A DNA stretch of 58,369 bases. Origin: CAYQQJ01 sp964419935 (GTDB taxonomy: Bacteria; Pseudomonadota; Gammaproteobacteria; Pseudomonadales; Cellvibrionaceae). Positions 27,179 to 35,706 of the stretch are shown piece by piece. A program made the translations under genes and the position numbers. The stretch lies in NCBI GenBank assembly GCA_964419935.1, contig CAYQQJ010000021.1:1-58369 (forward strand), given 5' to 3'. The notes under the pieces are model-generated. The model was not told the DNA's origin. It ran no database searches and worked only from the letters and a program-made list of their open reading frames with translations. Positions within the stretch are counted from its first letter, which is position 1. Each line of letters starts with the position of its first letter.

Positions 27179-27308
27179 GGATGTATCTCCTACGTTGTCA
27201 GCGCGATTTTTTCCGCTGTGTGTCAAGCTATTCGCAAAGTATAGACAGACGATGCCGGCATCGTCTGTGGCAAGTGACTGATGAAACTGCGGGTCGTCCG
27301 TCCGATGG

Positions 27309-27929
27309 TCAGCCCTGGAAGCCCTTTGCCACTAAATAAACTTCCCGCGACCGCGGTCTCGACGCCTTGGGCTTGCGGGTCAGCACTTTCTGAAAGCTTG
27401 CGCGACTCTGCTGCATCAGGGAATCAAAACCTTCGCCCTGAAAGACTTTGGCAACGAAGGTTCCGCCAGGTTTGAGAATCTCACGCGCCATATCCAGCGC
27501 CAGCTCCACTAGATGCATGGATCTGGGCTGGTCGACGTCGGCGATACCACTCATATTGGGGGCCATGTCGGAGATTACAAGGTCCGCACGGCCACCTTGC
27601 ATGGCGGTCATCAGTTGCTCGAAAACTGCATCATCGGTGAAATCCCCCTGGATGAACTCCACATCGGCAATTCCATCCATCGGCAATATATCGGATGCCA
27701 GTACCTTACCCTTTGCCCCCACCAAACTCGCTGCAACCTGAGACCAGCCACCCGGGGCCGCACCCAGGTCCACCACGGTCATGCCAGCCCGAAAAAGATC
27801 ATCTTTTTCCTGAAGCTCCAGCAGCTTATAGCTGGCGCGGGAACGGTACCCATCCTTCTGGGATTCTTTGACATAGGGATCGTTGAAATGTTCTTGCAGC
27901 CAATTGTGGCTGCTCTTGGAGCGAGACAT
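27309..27929 (-). CDS. rlmE: 23S rRNA 2'-O-methyltransferase
   Basis: RlmE (FtsJ/RrmJ) methylates U2552 of 23S rRNA using S-adenosylmethionine. The 206-residue protein shows the SAM motif VDLGAAPGGWSQVA near residue 52 and the conserved catalytic Lys/Asp pattern (DLVISDMAPNMSG, GTFVAKVFQGEG). It is upstream of ftsH on minus and usually paired with divergent yhbY; here a DUF4397 gene lies between. Confidence 0.96.
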   Translation of the reverse strand: MSRSKSSHNWLQEHFNDPYVKESQKDGYRSRASYKLLELQEKDDLFRAGMTVVDLGAAPGGWSQVAASLVGAKGKVLASDILPMDGIADVEFIQGDFTDDAVFEQLMTAMQGGRADLVISDMAPNMSGIADVDQPRSMHLVELALDMAREILKPGGTFVAKVFQGEGFDSLMQQSRASFQKVLTRKPKASRPRSREVYLVAKGFQG

Positions 27930-28023
27930 AGGGGCGGGCCGGGCAACGAATGGTTCAGATGGTCAGAATAATGCAGCGCCGCCGAATTGCAAAGTTCCGG
28001 CGGTGCTGGGTGTCATAATGCGT

Positions 28024-29505
28024 TCAAGGTGCGACAGCAGTCTCAGGTGCGCCATCCAGCCATTGATGAACAACCGTCGTTTGGTCCGCCTGATCACGCA
28101 ATAACAGGGTATAGACCTCACCCTTGGCAAGAGTCACGGAGACAGGGCCGTAAATCACTTCCGGTGTGGCCGGTGGCGTCTCATCTTCCGGAACGTTGCG
28201 AGTGAAAGTCAGGTCGTAGGATCCACTTTCGATTGCCAGGTAGCTTGAGGTATTGCGCAGTCCCAAGCCCGCTCCCAACGGCGGGTAGAGAAGCTCCCCT
28301 TCGTCGTTTTCCTCGGCCAGGTCAGCGCCGGGCGGCGTAATGTAGATATCCAGCCTTCCTGCTGCGTCCGAGGCGTGCATCAGGCGCAGGCGCGAATAAG
28401 CGGCAACTTTGCGTGCGTTTTCACTGGCGAACACCAAGCTCCGCACAGTGCTTTCTGCATCGGCGGGGGGCGTGGTGATCATCGTCCAGGACACAGCCTC
28501 CAACAAATTGAAGTTTTCGGTGACGGTCGCTGTACCGCCGATTGGCCCAACCTGGAACTCGTAAACGCCGGCGTCCACGGTGCGGTAAGGCGTCACCTCG
28601 CCCAGTTCAAGATCCGATTCAAATGGCGTGATCACAGCGTCTGTTGCCATGGCCACATCAAGCGGGCCGCCGTCGGACCAGGCGTGGACCACGCGAAGAT
28701 CTGCCTTGGCATCGCTGGAAAACACCAGCCGGCTGCTACCGGAAGCACCGGACCGGCTGAGTACGATTGGCGACTTGTCCGTGAGGCCGACCTTTATCCA
28801 TGCGTTATCCATGGCCACCAGAGACAAATCCATGTTCGCGCCAAAGGACACGGGTTCGCTGGTATAGACAACTTCGGTGGCCCCCTCTGCGGTGATTTGC
28901 AGGCGGTAATCCCCCGGTTCAACACGGACGCTGTTGTCCGATTCGCGATAGTCCAGGGAGCTGATCAGGCTGGCTGGAGTAATGGTTTCATCCACGGGCG
29001 TCAAATATACATCCATGGCCGGCAATGCCTGAGAGGCATTGACCAATGTCAAACGCGCGTGGGTCTCGTCTTCATCGTAGGCCAGGGGTGTTTCTGTAAT
29101 CCAACGCTCCAGGTCCGGGTATGAGCCTCCGATAAACACCTCATAGCGAATGCCTTCGGCAACATCAATTTCGAAAGGCTCCAGTAGGGCTTCGTATTTG
29201 CTTGAGTTGGCGTCAACCGGAACCACTCCCCGCAGGGCAAGCCCCGTCACGCCGGGTGTCATACCGAAAACCGCCGTCTGGCCGTAGTCCAATGGGTCCA
29301 GGCCGGTTCCATCTTCGTCATCGGTTACATCGGTGTCCACCAGCACCGACACAGGCGGCGCATCCGGCGAAACCGGCGAAATTTTGATTGCAGCGGTATT
29401 CCGTGGCGTATTGGAACCGCCCCAATAGTCATCATCACCGCCTCCGCATGCCGTCAGCAGTGCGAACATTGACAGGAGGTAAAACCATTTGCAGGTGTTG
29501 AACAT
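28024..29505 (-). CDS. DUF4397 repeat lipoprotein
   Basis: The 493-residue lipoprotein (lipobox LLTAC, Cys22 in MFNTCKWFYLLSMFALLTAC region) has a poly-Gly/Asp linker and two or more copies of a DUF4397-type module, seen as repeated LRVVHAWSDG, LRLMHASDAAG and DVYLTPVDE/DIYITPPGAD patterns. DUF4397 proteins are extracellular beta domains of unknown function. It interrupts the usual rlmE-yhbY adjacency. A relative is at 32601-33968. Location outer membrane or periplasm is inferred. Confidence 0.85.
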   Translation of the reverse strand: MFNTCKWFYLLSMFALLTACGGGDDDYWGGSNTPRNTAAIKISPVSPDAPPVSVLVDTDVTDDEDGTGLDPLDYGQTAVFGMTPGVTGLALRGVVPVDANSSKYEALLEPFEIDVAEGIRYEVFIGGSYPDLERWITETPLAYDEDETHARLTLVNASQALPAMDVYLTPVDETITPASLISSLDYRESDNSVRVEPGDYRLQITAEGATEVVYTSEPVSFGANMDLSLVAMDNAWIKVGLTDKSPIVLSRSGASGSSRLVFSSDAKADLRVVHAWSDGGPLDVAMATDAVITPFESDLELGEVTPYRTVDAGVYEFQVGPIGGTATVTENFNLLEAVSWTMITTPPADAESTVRSLVFASENARKVAAYSRLRLMHASDAAGRLDIYITPPGADLAEENDEGELLYPPLGAGLGLRNTSSYLAIESGSYDLTFTRNVPEDETPPATPEVIYGPVSVTLAKGEVYTLLLRDQADQTTVVHQWLDGAPETAVAP

Positions 29506-29814
29506 AACAATTTCCCGAAGCGCTTTCGATATTCTGTGGGTGGCGCCGCAATATAACATGCCTGACTCGCCAGACTAAGCACCTTTCCACAAGTGATCTA
29601 TCAGATCATCTCCAGACATGATCCGCCGCATGATTCGTTGGCGCCATCTGTCGCGCAAATCTTCTCGCACGACTTCCGCATCGTCCGGGCGCTTCCAGTT
29701 GCGCTCTCCTGATAATGGCGCTTAGTGCAAGGCCGCACACTAAGCTACAATGGCATTTTTTCTGACCAGCCCCGGCGCAGACACCCAAACTCTAAAGCAC
29801 CCAAAGGTAAATTC

Positions 29815-30114
29815 ATGACGCTGACCAACGAACGCAAAAAACACTTCCGCTCACTCGGGCACAACCTGAAGCCAGTGGTGACCGTCGCAGGAAAGGGCGT
29901 GACTGAAGGCGTTATAGCGGAAACCGATCGGGCATTGGAAGATCACGAACTGATCAAGATCAAGATTGCGGTTACCGACCGCGACATCCGTAAGCAGGCA
30001 GTGGAAGCGCTGTGCGCATCCTGTAAAGCTGAGCTGATACAGGAAATTGGCAAAATGGCCCTGCTGTTTCGCGAAGCCAAGAAGCCTCAACTGCAAAAGT
30101 CCAACATCCGCTGA
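29815..30114 (+). CDS. yhbY: RNA-binding protein YhbY (CRM domain)
   Basis: YhbY binds pre-50S ribosomes and contains a CRM domain. The 99-residue protein shows LKPVVTVAGKGVTEGVIAE with the GxxG-like loop. Its ATG at 29815 follows AAAGG. It is divergent from the rlmE-ftsH block, as in E. coli. No terminator was found after it. Confidence 0.94.
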   Translation: MTLTNERKKHFRSLGHNLKPVVTVAGKGVTEGVIAETDRALEDHELIKIKIAVTDRDIRKQAVEALCASCKAELIQEIGKMALLFREAKKPQLQKSNIR

Positions 30115-30378
30115 TCCCCGTGCAAGCTCATCCCCGTGTAAAAAGCCACTCGGATCGCGCTCACAGACAATAATAAAACCTTAGGGCTCCACCTGCCCGG
30201 CACCGTACCTGCCGGGCAAATGTGCAACAATCTTGAATATCCCCGGCGCGTCTTGAATAAGCTGCGTCAGCTGGCAATACTGGGCTACTGACGAGTGGGA
30301 TTTCGCGCGACAACCGCCCTCATTTGCACTCTGTGCATTAGCCAATACCCACCGAACCCTTAGGGCAGCAAGGACACT

Positions 30379-31767
30379 ATGGGCAGAAGCATTCTCTTCA
30401 AACTGTGGATCACCTTCTTTTTTTCGCTGGCACTGGCGCTCTCGGCGATGCTGTTTTTTACCCAGTGGAGTATGCAGAGAAGCTTCATCGATTATGTAGA
30501 TGAAAAATCGGTGAGGCAATTGGGCACACTCGAGTACGTCCTGGTTCGGGTGTTCAACGAGCAGGGTTCCTGGAACAGCATTCGGCAAAACCCAAGGTTG
30601 TGGCGGGAATTGCGCCACCGGGCACTGATGACCCACGCCGACCGGGATAACCGCAAGGACACCAGTCGCTACCTGAAACACTTCTTTGAACCTCTGGTGT
30701 TGGTGGACAACAAGCACGCATTAATTGCAGGGCGACCGCGGGAGAGAAGCCACTACCGCTGGCACGCCATTGTCGATGAGGATCGCACCCTCGGCTACAT
30801 CGGCTACATCAAACCCAACCGGCTGATCCGTACCGTTGACCGATTGTTTCTGGAGCGGCAAACCCGGGTATACATGCTGTCGAGCCTGGTCTGTCTGGTG
30901 CTGTCTTCACTGGTGGCCTGGTTGCTATCCCGCCGTTTCGTCAAGCCAATCCGGCGACTGTCATCGGGAGCCCGGGCACTCGCCGCGGGCAATTATGACC
31001 AGCGTATCGAGCCGCAGACGGAGGACGAACTAGGCCGCCTGTGCCACCACTTCAACGAACTGGCCCGCACGCTGGAAGCCAATGAACAGTCTCGCCGGCA
31101 ATGGGTGGCAGATATTTCGCACGAAATGCGCACGCCGCTGGCGGTCATGAAAGCGCAAATTGAAGCCCTGCAGGACGGCATTCGCCCACCGTCGGCGGAA
31201 AACCTCGCACTGGTTCACAACAAGGTGAACGCCCTGAGTCGGCTGATCGACGATCTGTACGAATTGTCGCTATCTGACCTCGGTGCCTTGAGTTACCACA
31301 AACAGCCTCTAGCCCTGGCGGAGGTGCTGCATGAATGCCTGGAAGATTACGAGGGGAAACTGACGGAATCGGGGCTCGAACTTGTGTCGGATATCCAGCT
31401 CGGACGCAAGGATATGATCTATGGCGACCGCGAGCGTCTGGTACAGCTGTTTCACAATCTGCTCGAAAATAGCTGCCGCTATACTGTGCGGCCGGGGCAG
31501 GTAAGAATTATTGCGCAACGCGAGGCGAATGAAATCGCAATTATTATCGAAGACAGTGCGCCCGGTGTCGACCAGGAACAACTGGAGTTGATTTTTGACC
31601 GGCTCTATCGACTGGAAACATCGCGCAACCGCGCGACCGGCGGCGCCGGCCTTGGGCTCAGCATCTGCAAAAATATCGTGACCGCACACCAGGGGCGCAT
31701 CCTCGCCCAGCAGTCTCCACTGGGCGGTTTGCGGTTGTTAATTCATTTCCCATTGTTGCACCGATAG
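30379..31767 (+). CDS. baeS: BaeS-like envelope-stress sensor histidine kinase
   Basis: The 462-residue inner-membrane kinase has two membrane helices (residues about 7-26 and 167-190), a periplasmic domain, a HAMP linker, the phosphoacceptor His in DISHEMRTPLAVMK and ATP-binding N (NLLENSCRY), G1 (EDSAPGVD) and G2 (GGAGLGLSI) boxes. It resembles E. coli BaeS, which responds to envelope damage and controls efflux pumps. AAGGA precedes ATG. The partner regulator follows 74 bp later. Target genes are not visible here. Confidence 0.88.
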   Translation: MGRSILFKLWITFFFSLALALSAMLFFTQWSMQRSFIDYVDEKSVRQLGTLEYVLVRVFNEQGSWNSIRQNPRLWRELRHRALMTHADRDNRKDTSRYLKHFFEPLVLVDNKHALIAGRPRERSHYRWHAIVDEDRTLGYIGYIKPNRLIRTVDRLFLERQTRVYMLSSLVCLVLSSLVAWLLSRRFVKPIRRLSSGARALAAGNYDQRIEPQTEDELGRLCHHFNELARTLEANEQSRRQWVADISHEMRTPLAVMKAQIEALQDGIRPPSAENLALVHNKVNALSRLIDDLYELSLSDLGALSYHKQPLALAEVLHECLEDYEGKLTESGLELVSDIQLGRKDMIYGDRERLVQLFHNLLENSCRYTVRPGQVRIIAQREANEIAIIIEDSAPGVDQEQLELIFDRLYRLETSRNRATGGAGLGLSICKNIVTAHQGRILAQQSPLGGLRLLIHFPLLHR

Positions 31768-31841
31768 ATGATTACTGCGACAAGTTGCCGCCGTAATGCA
31801 CCAGCAAATCTCGCCCTGCAAACATGCAAGGAGGTAACCTC

Positions 31842-32531
31842 ATGACTTTCGATTTGGGCCACCCCATCCTGATTGTGGAAGATGAGCCGGAGCTTGCGCA
31901 ATTGCTGCAGGAATATCTGTCTCAACATGGCCTGTTCGCCTTGGTTAAGCATGACGGACTTGCCGCTCACGAATGGCTGCAAAGTCACACGCCGCGACTT
32001 GTCCTGCTGGATTTGATGCTGCCGGGCATGAACGGATTGGATATCTGTCGCGCCGTTCGCAAGACATCGGAGGTTCCCATCATTATGGTCACCGCCAAGG
32101 TTGAGGAAATCGATCGATTGCTGGGGTTGGAATTGGGCGCCGATGATTATATTTGCAAGCCCTACAGTCCACGGGAAGTCGTGGCACGGGTCAAAGCCGT
32201 GCTCCGTCGTGCGGAAATGCAACCGAACGCGCTCAATATGCCCCGTGTCAGTGTTAATGAACAATCCCTCGAAGTGACGCTGGAAGACACCGGCGTGTCC
32301 CTGACCAGCGTCGAATTTGCGCTGTTCAAACTGTTATTCAACGAACCCGGGCGCATCTTCCCGCGCCAACAGATCATGGACCGCATTTACAATGACTATC
32401 GCGTGGTCAGCGATCGCACGGTGGACAGCCACATCAAAAAGCTGCGCAAAAAACTGGTGGACGCCAAACCCGAATGGGATTTAATCCATTCGGTGTATGG
32501 CGTCGGCTACAAATATGAAGTGCCTGGTTGA
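31842..32531 (+). CDS. baeR: BaeR-like response regulator
   Basis: The OmpR-type regulator has a receiver domain with phospho-Asp in LVLLDLMLPG and an Arg/Tyr-rich winged-helix domain (VVSDRTVDSHIKKLRKK). The segment MVTAKVEEIDRLLGLELGA and DDYICKPYSPREVVARVK is nearly identical to E. coli BaeR. I chose the ATG at 31842 with an excellent AAGGAGG ribosome site; an earlier ATG at 31824 would add an unsupported six residues. Confidence 0.93.
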   Translation: MTFDLGHPILIVEDEPELAQLLQEYLSQHGLFALVKHDGLAAHEWLQSHTPRLVLLDLMLPGMNGLDICRAVRKTSEVPIIMVTAKVEEIDRLLGLELGADDYICKPYSPREVVARVKAVLRRAEMQPNALNMPRVSVNEQSLEVTLEDTGVSLTSVEFALFKLLFNEPGRIFPRQQIMDRIYNDYRVVSDRTVDSHIKKLRKKLVDAKPEWDLIHSVYGVGYKYEVPG

Positions 32532-32600
32532 AACCGCCGGCTTAGATAAACGTACTTAAATGTGCCGGCGTAAAATCACGCGGTTAACATAAAGCGTCGG

Positions 32601-33968
32601 TTAATCCGCCATTACCGTTACGGTTGGCTCCGTGAGTCCCTCGCCGTCGCGCAGAACTACCGTGTACACCTTACCCAGGGCAAACTCCAATGGAATGGGG
32701 TCAACCACCAGCGTCTTGCTACCCTTTTCAGTAATCATCAATTCAAACTCACCAGCCGCAGAGGCGAAGAACTGTGAATAGCTGCCGAACTTGAACTTAT
32801 CAACCGTGGGTTTGATTTCGGCAATCGCTGCGTCTTTTTTCACCACGTATAAATCCAGCTCGTCGCCACCGGTAATCATGTTGACCAGCCGATAGCTCGC
32901 CTGGGAAGCAATAACGCGTTGACCGTCGGCCAGGAATGCGGTGTTGATATCGTCCAGCACATCCGTCAAAAACAGCGTGTAACTACCGCCACCAGAGAAG
33001 TTGATGTCGCTCTTGTCAATGTAGGCACTGGTGGTACCGGTGGCGACTACCTGAAGATCCACATTCGCTTTTGGCACTGACCTGTGGCTGTCGGTGAATT
33101 GACCGAAGCTCAAATTCTCAACAAGCGGCTGGACTGACTGATCAATGATTACATCCATTGCCGGGGCATCCGGTGATGCGTGGAAGGTGCGTACATACGC
33201 AGGGCGATCTTTGTCAAAGAAGGTGGACTGTCCACCTTTACTGAAAACGCTCACCACCACGGGCGACTCCGCAGTTTCAACACTGTCGTCGGCTAACCAG
33301 GCGTTGTCGAGGACCGTCACAAAAATATCATTGCCGGCGGCGAGAGTAATGCTGCCGCTGTCATAAATCACTTCACTACCTGCAGCCGGGGTAATGCGTA
33401 TGCGGTAAGCACCACTGTCGATGATGGCGGCTTCCGCGGCCTCTTTGTATTCCAGTGATTCCATGACGACGCTGGCATCAATAGGGTCGCCGGCTTTGGA
33501 TACATAGACATCCACGGGCTCCATGGAAGCGGACAAATGTGCGACCTGAAAACGTACCTTTTTAGTGTCGAATTCAACGGGGATTTCATACACCAGGGTT
33601 TCCAGCGCGTCATAATTGCCGAGCAACACAACTTCATATTGCACGTCTTCTTCAAGGACCAGAGTTTCTGCATCGGAAAGGTCGGCTTTGCCGCTTGGCA
33701 AGTTTGCGGTAAAGGTCCCTTCATAACTGCCAGCATCGATCCGGGCAAGGCCGGAGCCCTTGGCGTAGTCGATGCCTGATACGCCACCAACATCATCACC
33801 AAGCTCGAAACCGACTGCCGGCGCATCCGCTGCAGCGTTTATAATTCGCAAACTGGCGCGGGGCGTATCGTCCGGTTTGTCACTGTTGTCCGAGCCACCG
33901 CCCCCGCCACAGGCGCTTAGCAAAACAACAGCAACGGATAGCAAAACATTGCGAGCTGAAAATCTCAT
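32601..33968 (-). CDS. DUF4397 repeat lipoprotein, second copy
   Basis: The 455-residue lipoprotein (LLSAC before GGGGGSD) carries DUF4397-type repeats seen as ASLRIINAAADAPAVGF and FHASPDAPAMDVIID. It is related to the protein at 28024 but clearly diverged. It is convergent with baeR; the two stops are about 70 bp apart. Function unknown; a secreted cell-envelope or surface protein is likely. Confidence 0.85.
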   Translation of the reverse strand: MRFSARNVLLSVAVVLLSACGGGGGSDNSDKPDDTPRASLRIINAAADAPAVGFELGDDVGGVSGIDYAKGSGLARIDAGSYEGTFTANLPSGKADLSDAETLVLEEDVQYEVVLLGNYDALETLVYEIPVEFDTKKVRFQVAHLSASMEPVDVYVSKAGDPIDASVVMESLEYKEAAEAAIIDSGAYRIRITPAAGSEVIYDSGSITLAAGNDIFVTVLDNAWLADDSVETAESPVVVSVFSKGGQSTFFDKDRPAYVRTFHASPDAPAMDVIIDQSVQPLVENLSFGQFTDSHRSVPKANVDLQVVATGTTSAYIDKSDINFSGGGSYTLFLTDVLDDINTAFLADGQRVIASQASYRLVNMITGGDELDLYVVKKDAAIAEIKPTVDKFKFGSYSQFFASAAGEFELMITEKGSKTLVVDPIPLEFALGKVYTVVLRDGEGLTEPTVTVMAD

Positions 33969-34223
33969 AATTAACCCTGTCTCGTTTCATTATTGACATC
34001 ATTGATGTTCCACAAACTCTAACGACTCGAATTCAGCATTCTCGGCGTCGCCAGCATGACTGAAATGCTGCGCTTGTTCATGAAACACTCTGTTGATATG
34101 AATCATTGCCACAAGCAAGTGGAAGATCATTCGCGCAGTGTCCGCGAAAATCGTGAAGGCAACTGTAAGGAAATGTAATGGGGAGAAATTCAATTTGGCA
34201 GTAACGGAGAGAACAACAAGATC

Positions 34224-34493
34224 TTAATAACTCAAGTTTCGGGGCGGGTTACAACTTATTATGCGTTTTATGCGTTGAAATTAATCGCTTCGTAAGCAAG
34301 GTGTGGTGCTGCAGGGGGAGAGTTTCTAAAAACGCCGTGAATACATCCCTGTAGGCTCCGGCACAAGGTCCCTCTTGTGACGGTTTTAGAAACCCTCCCC
34401 CTGCATCACCACTGCGGCGTATCCACCTGCTGCCTTCTTTACCTGTTGGGTCATGAAAAAAGGTGCCGCGAACTCCGAAACTTGAGTTAATAA
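34224..34493. mobile_element. 256-bp MITE with 7-bp target duplication, carrying hairpin copy 2
   Basis: Direct repeats TTAATAA flank the element at 34224-34230 and 34487-34493. The element itself (34231-34486) ends in CTCAAGTTTCGGGG and CTCCGAAACTTGAG, complementary at 13 of 14 positions. No transposase is encoded. Inside is the outer stem 34303-34331/34384-34412 (two mismatches) with mini-hairpins TAC-ATCCCT-GTA (34342-34353) and CACAAG-GTCCCT-CTTGTG (34362-34379). It lies in the gene-free stretch 33969-34516. Confidence 0.88.
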
Positions 34494-34516
34494 CAACATG
34501 AGGGACTGTGGAAAGC

Positions 34517-35365
34517 TCAGTTCCGAACCACCCGTTGCGCCGTCACCGCACTGGCAGTTCTGCGCTGCAGGTGCCGAAACCAGCGCATAGCAACCCAAGC
34601 GGCCGCAATCATGTAGGGCAGCCCGCCAAGAATCCACATAATCAACCCCGCCAATTGCTGGCTCTGCAGGCTGCGGCCCTCACCATACAGCGGACTATTG
34701 GCAAACGTCAGAAGCGCACCCAGAAACCCTGTATGCATGAGTGTGAACAACAAAGCCAGCAAGGCAACCGGCGCGCCCCGGCGGCCGCAGTGCAGCACCG
34801 CCCACCAGAACACGCCGGCACTGGCGAGAAAACACCCGTGCTCCACAAAGTGCCACCAATCGTTGTCCAGGGCGAGCACGTAGAGCTTCGGCGCATGCCA
34901 GAACCAGATGATAAGGCCGTGAACGGCAGCGGCTGTCAGCGGAAAGCGCGCCAGATGCAACAGCGGCTTTGCGGCCGCCCGTACGCCCGTCGGGCTGATT
35001 ACCGCGTACTGGGGCAGCGGTTGTGCCAGCACCCACAAGGGCGCGATGAACACCATCATCAACATGTGCTGGACCATGTGCATGGCGGCACTGGTTTCGG
35101 CCCAGTGGTCGAGAGGACCGAAAAGCGCAAATATCGCGACCACCATAGCGATGTTGAAAAGCAACCAACGCGGGAGGCCCGGCCAGACACGCACCGCACC
35201 AATCAAATAAGCCGCCCAGAATGCCAGCAACCATAGCCCCGCGATGGCGAGAGGAACCGAGCTGATTTCATTATTGACCAGCGGGCTGTGCGCCACTGCC
35301 GATCCTGCAAGCATCAGCAGCATGATAGTCAGCACAAGTTTCAGAAAAGCCGCGCTCATACGCAT
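34517..35365 (-). CDS. ctaG: Cytochrome c oxidase assembly protein CtaG (caa3 type)
   Basis: The 282-residue multi-pass membrane protein belongs to the caa3-CtaG family. Conserved HMVQHMLMM near residue 96 and later His/Trp-rich helices match it. This family helps assemble the CuA/CuB centres of caa3-type oxidases and is unrelated to the Cox11-type CtaG. It is the last gene of the oxidase operon and overlaps its upstream neighbour by ten bases. Confidence 0.88.
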   Translation of the reverse strand: MRMSAAFLKLVLTIMLLMLAGSAVAHSPLVNNEISSVPLAIAGLWLLAFWAAYLIGAVRVWPGLPRWLLFNIAMVVAIFALFGPLDHWAETSAAMHMVQHMLMMVFIAPLWVLAQPLPQYAVISPTGVRAAAKPLLHLARFPLTAAAVHGLIIWFWHAPKLYVLALDNDWWHFVEHGCFLASAGVFWWAVLHCGRRGAPVALLALLFTLMHTGFLGALLTFANSPLYGEGRSLQSQQLAGLIMWILGGLPYMIAAAWVAMRWFRHLQRRTASAVTAQRVVRN

Positions 35366-35706
35366 GGGGGCAGCACCGTGACAACCAGCCCCACCCCCAG
35401 TGTGGCAATGGCAGCGGCCGCGTAAACACCGGCGGCAACGCGGATAATCATGCGCTGAGGCGGCCGGTCGTGCGTCTTATTGTGACTTGCCGTACGCCAG
35501 CATTTGCGTGCCCAGTAAAGCAGTAAAGCGGTGATAACGAGGGTGCTGATCAACAACAGGGTGTTGATCCAGGTTCCCGCTCCATCCACCGGCGAAGGTG
35601 GTGCCAAAACGCAGGCAACAGATAAAAAGCCGTAAATAAAGACAAACCAGACCGACCAGATGATCAGCCCCAGCGCCAACTGTATTGGATGATAAGGCGA
35701 CAGCAT
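35356..35706 (-). CDS. Small membrane protein of the oxidase operon
   Basis: The 116-residue protein has three predicted helices and a cytoplasmic basic segment (ARKCWRTASHNKTHDR). It is coupled to ctaDE (TGATG overlap) and to ctaG. I do not recognise a named family; it occupies the place of subunit IV-like or assembly peptides. I chose the ATG at 35706. Function is inferred from position. Confidence 0.6.
   Translation of the reverse strand: MLSPYHPIQLALGLIIWSVWFVFIYGFLSVACVLAPPSPVDGAGTWINTLLLISTLVITALLLYWARKCWRTASHNKTHDRPPQRMIIRVAAGVYAAAAIATLGVGLVVTVLPPCV

Noticed and set aside
25334..27244. 636-residue plus-strand frame opposite ftsH
   Set aside because: Entirely antisense to a clear ftsH gene; His/Gln-rich composition typical of shadow frames.
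33999..34193. 64-residue minus-strand frame and an overlapping 40-residue plus-strand frame from ATG 34056
   Set aside because: Both look partly protein-like, but the minus frame needs a TTG start and neither has a ribosome site; they are antisense to each other, so at most one could be real and neither is supported.
34231..34486. Integron attC site
   Set aside because: The ends lack the GTTRRRY core site and the element has a 7-bp target duplication, which fits transposition instead.
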